Assembly (NCBI GenBank): GCA_018396935.1 | Contig: JAGTRA010000047.1 | Coordinates: 1-7,457 of the forward strand | Length of the DNA stretch: 7,457 nt | Origin: Candidatus Bathyarchaeota archaeon | Lineage (GTDB): Archaea > Thermoproteota > Bathyarchaeia > Bathyarchaeales > Bathycorpusculaceae | Direction of reading: 5' to 3' | Shown here: positions 1 to 6,229 of the stretch, one piece after another | How the letters are laid out: every line of letters begins with the position of its first letter | How positions within the stretch are numbered: position 1 is the stretch's first letter | Position numbers and translations under genes: made by a program | Notes under the pieces: generated by a model | Told to the model about the DNA's origin: nothing | Database searches by the model: none | The model's input: only the letters and a program-made list of their open reading frames with translations

Positions 1-231
1 GGAGTTGCTGGGTTTATTGGAGACCTAGCCACTTATGTTACAACAGCGGGTCAACTTGCTTTATCACTGCATCCACAGGAAGTTATACGGTATTGGGGTT
101 TCTTCTCTATGGGTTTTCTACCAACCCAAGTGCCTCTAGCCATAATAGAGTTCGCGGTTACAGCGGCAATTGTCAGATACATAGCCATAAGCCATCCTGA
201 AGTTCTAGGAGGTATGAAGAAAATTGGATAA
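1..231 (+). CDS. cbiM: CbiM, cobalt ECF transporter S component (3' part)
   Basis: This is the last 76 codons of a gene whose 5' end lies outside the window; the frame is open from base 1 to the TAA at 229-231. CbiM is the integral membrane subunit that binds Co2+ in the CbiMNQO energy-coupling-factor importer. The visible part contains GDLATYVTTAGQLALSL followed by a hydrophobic stretch rich in aromatic residues (YWGFFSMGF) and a last helix ending in a short basic tail. This fits the C-terminal helices of the CbiM/NikM family. The metal-binding N-terminal Met-His segment cannot be seen, so nickel versus cobalt specificity rests on context: a corrin-ring biosynthesis cluster follows directly. 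The stop overlaps the next gene by 8 nt, and the AGGAGGT serving that gene lies inside this one, so translation is probably coupled. Confidence 0.88.
   Translation, partial: GVAGFIGDLATYVTTAGQLALSLHPQEVIRYWGFFSMGFLPTQVPLAIIEFAVTAAIVRYIAISHPEVLGGMKKIG
207..213 (+). promoter_or_regulatory. Shine-Dalgarno for the CbiN-like gene
   Basis: AGGAGGT lies 10 nt upstream of the TTG at 224 and within the cbiM coding region. The ATG at 214 is in the cbiM frame, so this site supports TTG 224 as the start of the next gene. Confidence 0.7.
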
Positions 232-523
232 GTTTACAAAATACACGCTTATTCTGATGGCGATCATAGTAGCTGCCATGATAGTTGCCGCCTATATAGG
301 CGTCTTTGTAGTTGGCGGAGATATGGAAACAGCATACATATCAATAATTGAAGAGGAGGCAGAGAAGCTAGGGTTAAGTTTTGGTCACCCTATAGAGCTT
401 GATGAAACGGGGGAGTACATGGGGTTTAAAGTTGCCGGAGCCATAAGTGGCTTCATAATAGGCTACATGATACCCACAATCTTTGAAAAGCCAAAAAATA
501 AAGGAGGAAACAGAAATGCTTGA
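224..523 (+). CDS. CbiN/PDGLE-like two-helix accessory subunit of the cobalt transporter
   Basis: This 99-residue protein has a hydrophobic segment at about residues 8-30, a polar, acidic middle at about 31-66, a second helix at about 67-87 (glycine-rich, GFIIGYMIP) and a Lys/Asn-rich tail. The topology, size and position between cbiM and cbiQ match CbiN, which assists CbiM in Co2+ uptake. The sequence looks closer to the PDGLE-type proteins that replace CbiN in many archaea: an acidic stretch with AEKLGL in the loop, then a Gly/Ala-rich second helix. The aromatic-x-G-S/A-D motif expected after the first helix of classical CbiN is not present; the nearest match is VGGD at 30-33. The TTG start is chosen for its strong Shine-Dalgarno and 8-nt overlap with cbiM. 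Role confidence is good; family assignment is moderate. Confidence 0.72.
   Translation: MDKFTKYTLILMAIIVAAMIVAAYIGVFVVGGDMETAYISIIEEEAEKLGLSFGHPIELDETGEYMGFKVAGAISGFIIGYMIPTIFEKPKNKGGNRNA
502..507 (+). promoter_or_regulatory. Shine-Dalgarno for the 38-residue gene
   Basis: A perfect AGGAGG lies 8 nt before the ATG at 516, inside the 3' end of the CbiN-like gene. It is among the strongest ribosome binding sites in the transporter operon and is the main evidence that the small ORF is translated. Confidence 0.7.
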
Positions 524-632
524 ATGGCTTAATGGAGACCCATTAGTAGGAATATTGACAACCATAAGCTTCTTTACATTCCTAATTATTGGTAGAAAAT
601 TAAGACTGAGGCAGATGAAGCACGGGAAATAG
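516..632 (+). CDS. 38-residue single-helix membrane protein between cbiN and cbiQ
   Basis: ATG at 516 to TAG at 630-632 encodes 38 residues. A short amphipathic start (MLEWLNGD) is followed by one hydrophobic helix at about residues 10-26 and a strongly basic tail (GRKLRLRQMKHGK), which predicts a cytoplasmic C-terminus under the positive-inside rule. A perfect AGGAGG lies 8 nt upstream. The ORF overlaps the end of the CbiN-like gene by 8 nt and ends 2 nt before the cbiQ start, so it fills the gap in the operon exactly. I do not recognise a family. Small membrane subunits (CbiN, NikN, NikL-type proteins) do accompany CbiM/NikM transporters, so an extra small subunit of this transporter is a reasonable inference. 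The alternative is a leader-like ORF that only couples translation into cbiQ. Confidence 0.68.
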   Translation: MLEWLNGDPLVGILTTISFFTFLIIGRKLRLRQMKHGK

Positions 633-634
633 TC

Positions 635-1420
635 TTGCAGGGACATTATCTGGAACTTTACGCAGATCATTTAGGAGATACAATAATTTATAAACTTGAC
701 CCAAGGGTGAAGCTTATATGTGCTATCACAGCGATAATTGCCGTACTTTTTACACCGCATTGGCAAATAGCTATGCTATTTTTAGCATCAACACTTATTG
801 CCGTAGCGATTTACAAAATCCCTCTAAGACTATTTATGAGACGAATGCTCTACCCAACATACATCATAGCCGTAATCTCCGCCATTCAACCCTTCACATA
901 TGGCGCAACCTTAATTTATAAAACACCCCTTTTTTCTCTCCCCATTTATCTAGAGGGGTTGCATTTTTCCTTCTTAATTTTTACACGTTGCATGGCGGCT
1001 ATAGCCGTCCTTAACCTCTTGGTTATAACAACGCCAGTAATGGATATAATGAGAGCCCTAGCATGGTTCCGCGTACCCTCAGTTTTATTGGACACTGCCT
1101 TACTCATGTTTCGATACATTTTCGTCTTATCTGATGAAGCAGAGAGAATACATAGGGCGCAAGAAGCAAGATGTGGATATTCACAAAAATTAAGTTACTT
1201 AAGGAGACTTAGAAATTTCGGTACACTTTTTGGCGTGCTTTTAGTTAGGTCATATGAACGAGCTGTGAAGGTTGGTAATGCTATGATCTCCAGGGGATAT
1301 AAGGGTGAAAGACTCTTTGTTCTTAAGGAAGCAGGCATTCCATTAAGACATGTCCTGTACGGTGTGGTTATATTTACCGCAATAATATTGCTAATATTAA
1401 TTGAATGGATCCTCCTATAA
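635..1420 (+). CDS. cbiQ: CbiQ, transmembrane coupling (T) component of the cobalt ECF transporter
   Basis: This 261-residue membrane protein couples ATP hydrolysis by CbiO to movement of CbiM. The N-terminus has the family signature LDPRVKL (residues 21-27), then hydrophobic helices at about 28-60, 73-92 and 110-133 and a final helix at about 240-260. The cytoplasmic coupling region carries two Ala-Arg-Gly-type motifs that dock into the ATPase: EARCG (177-181, with Cys inserted before Gly) and MISRG (217-221, followed by YKGE). The length is normal. The TTG start at 635 is the only usual start after the in-frame stop at 593-595, and it places the protein start just before the conserved DHLGD...LDPR region. 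The Shine-Dalgarno is weak (GGGA at 624-627), so initiation probably depends on coupling with the small gene that ends at 632. Confidence 0.93.
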   Translation: MQGHYLELYADHLGDTIIYKLDPRVKLICAITAIIAVLFTPHWQIAMLFLASTLIAVAIYKIPLRLFMRRMLYPTYIIAVISAIQPFTYGATLIYKTPLFSLPIYLEGLHFSFLIFTRCMAAIAVLNLLVITTPVMDIMRALAWFRVPSVLLDTALLMFRYIFVLSDEAERIHRAQEARCGYSQKLSYLRRLRNFGTLFGVLLVRSYERAVKVGNAMISRGYKGERLFVLKEAGIPLRHVLYGVVIFTAIILLILIEWILL

Positions 1421-1432
1421 AAGGGGAAAATA

Positions 1433-2293
1433 TTGAAAGCCATAGAAACAATAAACTTAAGCTTCACATATCCAGATGGCACAAAGGCGCTGGAGAACGT
1501 AAATTTAACTATTGAAAAAGGTGAAAAAGTAGCTATTCTAGGACCAAATGGTGCTGGAAAATCTACGCTCATATATCACTTTAACGGCTTACTGATGCCT
1601 ACAAGCGGCAAAGTTAAGGTGCTTGGTCGGGAGGTGTCAAAAGAAAACATTGACTTTATTAGGCAGAAAGTTGGGCTTGTATTCCAAAACCCCGATGATC
1701 AAGTATTTGCGCCCACAGTTTTTCAGGATGTTGCTTTTGGTCCAATAAATCTCGGTCTACCGGAGGATGAAGTAAAAAGGAGGGTAAAGTGGGCATTAGA
1801 AGTTATGGAGCTTAATGAAGTTGAAGATAAACCTCCCCATAGGCTTAGCCATGGACAAAAAAAGCGTGTAGCCATAGCAGGAGTATTGGCTATGCATCCT
1901 GAGATCATTGCCTTAGATGAGCCAACAGCTAACCTAGACCCGAAAGCTGTAAGCAAAATTCTAGAGCTTCTTCTTAAACTCAATAAGGAGCTCAATGCAA
2001 CCCTAATAATAGCAACCCATGATGTAGATTTTGTGCCCTTGTGCTCAGACAAGGTATGCATATTAAATCGTGGGGAATTGATCTTGGAGGGGTCACCTGG
2101 AGAAGTTTTCTCAAATACTGAAAAACTAAGAAGAATGGATCTCAGGCTGCCAAGGATAGGACATCTTTTTGAAATCCTAAAAGTTAGAGATAATTTACCC
2201 ATTGAAAATCCGCTACCCTTAACTATAGGCGAAGCTAGAAGGGAAATCCATAGGCTAATTAAGCATAAGACATCAATAAATAATGACCTTTAG
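1433..2293 (+). CDS. cbiO: CbiO, ATP-binding subunit of the cobalt ECF transporter
   Basis: This 286-residue ABC ATPase powers cobalt uptake with CbiM and CbiQ. All catalytic motifs are present: Walker A GPNGAGKST (37-45), Q-loop Gln85 in FQNPDDQVF, signature LSHGQKKR (138-145), Walker B IIALDEP (158-164, with catalytic Glu163), D-loop NLD (167-169) and switch His196. The FQNPDDQVFAPTVFQDVAFGP stretch is typical of ECF-type CbiO/EcfA ATPases. About 65 residues follow the core domain, ending in a basic tail, as in many CbiO proteins. The TTG start at 1433 has GGGG at 1423-1426 six bases upstream and gives the usual N-terminus, directly before the LSFTYPDG strand. There is a 12-nt gap after cbiQ. 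It is the last gene of the operon; its stop is 7 bp from the stop of cbiH on the other strand. Confidence 0.96.
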   Translation: MKAIETINLSFTYPDGTKALENVNLTIEKGEKVAILGPNGAGKSTLIYHFNGLLMPTSGKVKVLGREVSKENIDFIRQKVGLVFQNPDDQVFAPTVFQDVAFGPINLGLPEDEVKRRVKWALEVMELNEVEDKPPHRLSHGQKKRVAIAGVLAMHPEIIALDEPTANLDPKAVSKILELLLKLNKELNATLIIATHDVDFVPLCSDKVCILNRGELILEGSPGEVFSNTEKLRRMDLRLPRIGHLFEILKVRDNLPIENPLPLTIGEARREIHRLIKHKTSINNDL

Positions 2294-2300
2294 GAAATCC
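2294..2300. other. 7-bp gap between convergent operons
   Basis: The cbiO stop (TAG 2291-2293, + strand) and the cbiH stop (TAA, complement of 2301-2303) face each other across 7 bp. I see no GC-rich hairpin with a T-run and no long T-tract on either strand near this point, so each transcript probably runs into the opposite gene. Confidence 0.8.
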
Positions 2301-3035
2301 TTATTCATTAACTATATTGTAACCCCTTGACGTGATAATCTTCCCATTAACTATCCGAGTTTTTGAGTTACCAATAATTATTGTTGTCGTCATATCAATC
2401 TCATGATTTAACATTTCGCCAAGAGTTGTTATGGTTACATGTTCACCAGTTCTGCTAACTTTCCGAACTATGCCCACCGGTGTAGACGCAGCTCTACCCT
2501 CTAGGAGAATTTTATGCGCCATAACTAATGGCGTACGCCGGCTTCCACTTTGAGGATTATAAAGCACGATTACGAAGTCAGCTTCTACAGCTGCTTTTAG
2601 CCGTTTCTCTATGTCGCTCCAAGGCGTTAATATATCACTTAGGCTTATAACGGCGAAATCCCCCATTATCGGCGCGCCAAGCTTCGCTGCCGCCGCTACA
2701 GCAGCAGTTACGCCTGGAACAACTTCAATTGGAACGTCAACCCTCATCAGGCTAGCTAACTCGAGCACCGGTCCAGCCATGCCATATACGCCTGCATCTC
2801 CACTGCTTACAACGGCTACGTGCTTTCCTTTCATAGCCCGCTCTATAGCCACTTTAGCCCTTTCAACTTCCTCGCCCATGCCGCCAGCAATTACCTCTAC
2901 ATTCGGCCTTAATAGAGATCTTATTAGATCCACATACGTAGCGTATCCTACTATGACGTCAGCTTGTTCAAGTTCTTCTTTAGCCTTAAGCGTCATATGT
3001 TCAATAGATCCAGGACCTATCCCAATAACGCTTAT
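2301..3035 (-). CDS. cbiH: CbiH, cobalt-precorrin-3 C17-methyltransferase (ring contraction); start codon unclear
   Basis: CbiH methylates C17 and contracts the macrocycle, forming the ring A lactone intermediate that CbiF and CbiG use next. Family motifs are visible: the SAM loop IGIGPGS, VVSSGDAGVYGMAG, EVVPGVTAAVAAAA, FAVISLSDILTPW, and YNPQSGSRRTP. The first ATG in frame (2996-2994) lies after IGIGPGS and would delete the SAM-binding loop. Upstream to the in-frame stop at 3131-3129 there is no ATG, GTG or TTG. The conserved N-terminus (GKISVIGIGPGS) starts at 3041-3035, so I give 3035 (ATA) as the practical limit, yielding 244 residues. The frame overlaps the end of cbiG at an A5 run; one extra A, or a -1 slip, would join the two in frame. 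It is the last gene of the operon. Confidence 0.88.
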   Translation of the reverse strand: MSVIGIGPGSIEHMTLKAKEELEQADVIVGYATYVDLIRSLLRPNVEVIAGGMGEEVERAKVAIERAMKGKHVAVVSSGDAGVYGMAGPVLELASLMRVDVPIEVVPGVTAAVAAAAKLGAPIMGDFAVISLSDILTPWSDIEKRLKAAVEADFVIVLYNPQSGSRRTPLVMAHKILLEGRAASTPVGIVRKVSRTGEHVTITTLGEMLNHEIDMTTTIIIGNSKTRIVNGKIITSRGYNIVNE

Positions 3036-4117
3036 TTTTCCACAGCGATGGCCACTGTAACTCCATTCACCCTCGTCTTCTTTAGGATTAATCGCGCATC
3101 CCCTCCTATTGCTAAAAGGGCAGCCCTTTCACAAACTCCTCCAATACCTATATGCCTCTTAACAGTATCAGAATCTTGAGATAAATCTTCATGACTTAAA
3201 CCACCAAGCTCTCTAGGGCTAAAAAAGAGTGGTTCTAAACCTAAACGCTTAGAAGCCTCAATGATTTCAATGGAGCCACTCTTAATATCAATTGTGGCTA
3301 AACGTGCTACTAAAGCTGGGGGAATTCCAACGAGGCGAAGAGCATGTTTAATAGCCTTTAAGACAGCGTCCGCATCAACATTTCTCCTAGAGCCTAAGCC
3401 CACAGCAATGGTTTTGAGCATTAGAATGGATACCGGCTTGGAAAATGCTTTAGAAGCTATATCATCACGGGTTACTATGATGGCACCATCTAAATTCTTA
3501 AGCAACCTCTCTAGGTGCCCGAGGTTAGAGGCGGCTTTGACTCTATAACCTAAAATTTTACGTGGCAAATTTCGGAATTCGCCGAGAAAGATAATAGCCA
3601 CATTAGCTCCATTCACTATGAGAGAATTAATGGCGGTTAGACTTTCGGGATTAACTATCCTACACTGAAGGCTTCTAGCAACCTCCTCGACGCTCTTTCT
3701 TCCAAAAATTTCAGAAGCTGTTGTAATAACGGGTATAGCGCCTATACCATCCGCTATAATTTGGGCAAGCTTATTCGCTCCCCCATAATGTCCAGAGAGA
3801 AGGCTTATGGAAAATCGTCCACCAGCGTCTACGCACACCACTGCTGGATCTTTAAACTTATTTTTAATTAATGGTGCAATAACACGGATAATTATCCCTA
3901 CAGCCATAACAGCTACTATGGCATCAACACGTTCAATAATCTCCTCAACAAAGTTTGTTAGGCGCTTTTCTATAGAAAAAACACCTTCAACCACATTTCG
4001 GCTGGGGGCATAAACTTGGCATTTAACACCAATTCGTAAAAGGGTTTCCCTTATTTTTAAGGCTGTTTCAGCAGCTCTCCGGCTAACATATATGATAGCT
4101 ACGCCCCGCTCAAACAT
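3032..4117 (-). CDS. cbiG: CbiG, cobalt-precorrin-5A hydrolase
   Basis: CbiG opens the C20-derived lactone of cobalt-precorrin-5A, releasing acetaldehyde and producing the CbiD substrate. The 361-residue protein has the usual architecture. The N-terminal and central domain contains VMAVGIIIRVIAPLI (69-83), DPAVVCVDAGG (90-100) and LLSGHYGGANKLA (106-118). The C-terminal domain contains AVGLGSRRNVD (238-248), LATIDIKSGSIEI (273-285), LGLEPLFFSPREL and GVCERAALLA (327-336), ending with a hydrophobic VTVAIAV strand. No conserved motif looks missing. The ATG at 4117 is preceded by AAAGGGAA and GAGG-type sequence and overlaps the cbiF 3' end by 19 nt. Its stop lies in the A5 run where the cbiH frame begins, so CbiG may also be made as part of a CbiG-CbiH fusion. 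Confidence 0.94.
   Translation of the reverse strand: MFERGVAIIYVSRRAAETALKIRETLLRIGVKCQVYAPSRNVVEGVFSIEKRLTNFVEEIIERVDAIVAVMAVGIIIRVIAPLIKNKFKDPAVVCVDAGGRFSISLLSGHYGGANKLAQIIADGIGAIPVITTASEIFGRKSVEEVARSLQCRIVNPESLTAINSLIVNGANVAIIFLGEFRNLPRKILGYRVKAASNLGHLERLLKNLDGAIIVTRDDIASKAFSKPVSILMLKTIAVGLGSRRNVDADAVLKAIKHALRLVGIPPALVARLATIDIKSGSIEIIEASKRLGLEPLFFSPRELGGLSHEDLSQDSDTVKRHIGIGGVCERAALLAIGGDARLILKKTRVNGVTVAIAVEK
3035..3039 (-). other. A5 run at the cbiG stop: candidate -1 slippage site into cbiH
   Basis: On the coding strand the end of cbiG reads GTG GAA AAA TAA. The last Lys codon lies in a run of five A directly before the stop. A -1 slip there continues as ATA AGC GTT ATT GGG, giving EK-ISVIGIGPGS, which is the expected CbiH N-terminus. 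A GTG in the cbiG frame at 3043-3041 would likewise give M-E-K-ISVIGIGPGS after such a slip, or if the run had six A. Seen directly: the run, the stop and the frame relation. Slippage is inferred. Confidence 0.4.
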
Positions 4118-4890
4118 TTCCCTTTGCCTCTTCTATAGCCGTGGGTAAAACTAGCATCATAAAGTTTTGAGCGATCATAATTTTTCGGCTCTAAAGTCTG
4201 ACCAACTAATATCAGCGCAGTGCTCGTTATACCAGCCTCTTTGACCTTTTCAGATATATCCATCAAGGTTCCCCTTATTATCCTCTGCTCAGGCCATGAA
4301 GCCTTATAAACAACAGCAACAGGAGTCGTGTCAGGGTATCCTCCAGCCTTAAGCTCTTCCACTATCCTATCGATATAAGCAACGCCAAGGAATATAGCCA
4401 TAGTAGCTTGATGGCGCGCAAGTTCAATAATGCTTTCCCGATTTGATATAGGAGTCCTACCCTTAGGACGGGTAATTATTATTGTCTGGGATATACCAGG
4501 CAGAGTTAATTCCCGCTTGAGAGCTGCAGCAGCAGCTTGAAGACTGCTAACCCCAGGGACAACTTCATAATCTACACCCTCCTTGTCTAGAAGATCCATT
4601 TGCTCTTTTATAGCGCCATAAAAACTAGGGTCGCCATCATGCAGCCGCACTACGATTTTGCCCTTTTTGGCGGCACTAACCATTATCGCTATTATCTCCT
4701 CAAGGCTCATAACGGCACTATCATAAAGCTCAGCCTCAGGCTTCGCTAGCCTCAATATGTCTGGATTAAGCAGGGAGCCCGTATATACGATTACGTCTGC
4801 CTCCTCAAGAAGCTGCTTACCCTTAACTGTTATAAGACCTGGATCTCCGGGGCCGGCACCAACAAAGTAAACCTTACCTTTACTCCACAT
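4099..4890 (-). CDS. cbiF: CbiF, cobalt-precorrin-4 C11-methyltransferase
   Basis: CbiF transfers a methyl group from SAM to C11 of cobalt-precorrin-4. The 263-residue protein carries the uroporphyrin-III C-methyltransferase-type fold: VGAGPGDPGLIT at 10-21, YTGSLLNP (36-43), LHDGDPSFYGAIKEQ (83-97), EVVPGVSSLQAAAAAL (109-124), the TRPKGRTP stretch (140-147) and VYKASWPEQRIIRGTL, all typical of CbiF/CobM. The ATG at 4890 has GAGGAGG upstream with 10-nt spacing. It overlaps the end of cbiL by 11 nt, and its own end overlaps cbiG by 19 nt. The basic, glycine-rich C-terminal tail (HGYRRGKGKCLSGA) is encoded partly in that overlap and is probably poorly conserved. The assignment is firm. Confidence 0.95.
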   Translation of the reverse strand: MWSKGKVYFVGAGPGDPGLITVKGKQLLEEADVIVYTGSLLNPDILRLAKPEAELYDSAVMSLEEIIAIMVSAAKKGKIVVRLHDGDPSFYGAIKEQMDLLDKEGVDYEVVPGVSSLQAAAAALKRELTLPGISQTIIITRPKGRTPISNRESIIELARHQATMAIFLGVAYIDRIVEELKAGGYPDTTPVAVVYKASWPEQRIIRGTLMDISEKVKEAGITSTALILVGQTLEPKNYDRSKLYDASFTHGYRRGKGKCLSGA

Positions 4891-5623
4891 TCCAAGCTTT
4901 CCTCCTCACCATGACTATTGAGAAGTAATCCTCAATCTCCCAGTTTTGTAATTCTTTAAGGGTTCCCGTCTTCACCCGCTCTGCATAGTAACCTTGCTTT
5001 TTAAAGATAACTACGGGAGAATCCTCATTAAAGCCGTTCTTTAAAAGCACACTGGCGATCTCCTTTATGTTCCTAGCACCCTTTACAAAGAAGATCGTAT
5101 CAATATGCCTAGCTACTTCGCCAACTCTACTTAAGTCAATACCAGTTGGCAAAATAGCAACAGTTTCATCAGCCTTAGCTATGGGCATTCTAGAAACTGC
5201 TGCACAGGCCATAATGGATGCGACGCCTGGTATAACTTCAACATCAACATGGGGGCATGATTTAACTACGTTTTGATAGACATAAATGAAAGTGCTGTAG
5301 AGCATTGGGTCGCCAATAGTTACAAATGCGACTTTCTTCCCCATTTGAAGCCTAGCTATAATGGCTTCAGCGTTTTCTCTCCAAACTTTCTGGAGAATCT
5401 GTCTATCTTTAAGCATGGGGAAAACAAGTTCTAAAATTTCTGGGGATTTCTCAAAATTGCTTATAAGTGGCTTAACAGTTTCAAGGGCCATGCTGGTTCT
5501 TTCTTGAGAGGCTTTTGGAGCACATATAACATCAGCTGCTCTAAGCGCTTCAAGAGCTTTTATGGTTATTAAAGCAGGGTCGCCGGGACCAACTCCAATG
5601 CCGATGAGCTTTCCAAAAACCAG
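4880..5623 (-). CDS. cbiL: CbiL, cobalt-precorrin-2 C20-methyltransferase with a CTG start
   Basis: CbiL methylates C20 of cobalt-precorrin-2 (cobalt-sirohydrochlorin), the first methylation after cobalt insertion. With the CTG start at 5623 the protein has 247 residues, normal for the family. It shows LIGIGVGPGDPALIT (6-20, SAM loop), ADVICAPKAS (30-39), TIGDPMLYST (102-111), VIPGVASIMACAA (130-142) and a C-terminal strand FSIVMVRRKAW. Directly before the CTG are two in-frame TAA codons, and AGGAGG sits 8 nt upstream, so translation cannot start earlier in this frame. The next start candidate, ATG 5491, would delete 44 residues including the SAM loop. CTG is therefore the best start. The gene begins just after the cbiT stop, and its end overlaps cbiF by 11 nt. 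Confidence 0.92.
   Translation of the reverse strand: MVFGKLIGIGVGPGDPALITIKALEALRAADVICAPKASQERTSMALETVKPLISNFEKSPEILELVFPMLKDRQILQKVWRENAEAIIARLQMGKKVAFVTIGDPMLYSTFIYVYQNVVKSCPHVDVEVIPGVASIMACAAVSRMPIAKADETVAILPTGIDLSRVGEVARHIDTIFFVKGARNIKEIASVLLKNGFNEDSPVVIFKKQGYYAERVKTGTLKELQNWEIEDYFSIVMVRRKAWNVE
4901..4906 (-). promoter_or_regulatory. Shine-Dalgarno for cbiF
   Basis: On the coding strand AGGAGG (within GGTGAGGAGG) lies 10 nt before the cbiF ATG at 4890-4888, inside the end of cbiL. It supports independent initiation of cbiF despite the overlap. Confidence 0.65.
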
Positions 5624-5631
5624 TTATTACT

Positions 5632-5637
5632 CCTCCT
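5632..5637 (-). promoter_or_regulatory. Shine-Dalgarno that decides the CTG start of cbiL
   Basis: On the coding strand AGGAGG spans the cbiT stop codon (TAG 5638-5636) and lies 8 nt before CTG 5623-5621. Two in-frame TAA codons fill most of the spacer. No ATG, GTG or TTG in the cbiL frame lies at a suitable distance. Confidence 0.75.
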
Positions 5638-6229
5638 ATACTTTAGTAGCTGCAATTATCGTGATCGGGTTACGAGCTATCATCATAACGCCCGATTCTA
5701 TCCATCGGCCCTTAGCTACGAAGACGGTAGTGACGTCGACCTCACTAAATCCTAAATGCTTAATCCACTTCAAGGCCTCCCAGCAAGTGTTAAGCATTAT
5801 GGCATTAACAACGATTCTGCCGCCCACTTTAAGCCTTTCATGAGCTGCCTCTAATACCTGCCTAAGCGCCTTACTCCCGCCAACCAACACAGCATCCATC
5901 GTTGGCAGTTGTAGAAGAGCCTCGGGAGCCCTACCATGAATTACATTAACTATTCCTTGGACGCCGAATCGTAGGACATTCTCCATGGTGATTTTTACAG
6001 CCTCCTCATTTTCGTCAATAGCGAAAACTCGTCCCTCAGAACCAACCTGAAAGGCTGCCTCTATAGTTAAGCCTCCGACACCGCATCCCACATCAGCTAC
6101 TATAGCCCCCTTTCTAAGTCTGGCTTTAGAGATGGTGATAACACGTATCTCCTCTTTAGTTGGACCAGGAACCCCTTCCCGCTTGATAAAGAACTCATCA
6201 GGTATACCTGGAGTTTTGTAATCCCACAT
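5636..6229 (-). CDS. cbiT: CbiT, cobalt-precorrin-6B C15-methyltransferase (decarboxylating)
   Basis: CbiT methylates C15 and decarboxylates the C12 acetate side chain; with CbiE it does the work of the fused CobL of aerobic bacteria. This 197-residue protein has a class I Rossmann methyltransferase fold, unlike the other methyltransferases here. It opens with MWDYKTPGIPDEFF and GVPGPTKEEIR (19-29), then the SAM motif DVGCGVGGLTIEAA (46-59), the acidic ribose-binding segment FAIDENEEAV (69-78), HGRAPE (98-103), AVLVGGSK (113-120) and GGRIVVNAI. The ATG at 6229-6227 shares one base with the cbiE stop (TAATG), a classic coupled stop-start arrangement, and no good Shine-Dalgarno is visible. The stop codon lies within the Shine-Dalgarno of cbiL. 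The protein is intact and of normal length. Confidence 0.95.
   Translation of the reverse strand: MWDYKTPGIPDEFFIKREGVPGPTKEEIRVITISKARLRKGAIVADVGCGVGGLTIEAAFQVGSEGRVFAIDENEEAVKITMENVLRFGVQGIVNVIHGRAPEALLQLPTMDAVLVGGSKALRQVLEAAHERLKVGGRIVVNAIMLNTCWEALKWIKHLGFSEVDVTTVFVAKGRWIESGVMMIARNPITIIAATKV

Noticed and set aside
635..1420. Cys in the first Ala-Arg-Gly-type motif of CbiQ (EARCG) as a defect
   Set aside because: Archaeal CbiQ proteins often have one residue between Arg and Gly here, as I recall (for example RLG), so this is probably normal variation.
1723..2202. 159-codon open frame on the - strand opposite cbiO
   Set aside because: It is antisense to an intact ABC ATPase with all its motifs, and its Ser-rich composition fits a shadow frame.
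2270..2320. Terminator hairpin between the two operons
   Set aside because: No inverted repeat with a T-run could be seen on either strand.
2994..2996. ATG 2996 as the true start of cbiH
   Set aside because: It would remove the SAM-binding IGIGPGS loop, which is plainly encoded just upstream in the same frame.
2611..3060. 149-codon open frame on the + strand opposite cbiH
   Set aside because: It lies antisense to clear CbiH motifs, has no family resemblance and a low-complexity Ser/Thr/Ala composition; it is a shadow of the real gene.
5489..5491. ATG 5491 as the true start of cbiL
   Set aside because: It would remove 44 residues including GIGVGPGDP; a CTG with a perfect Shine-Dalgarno fits the family length.
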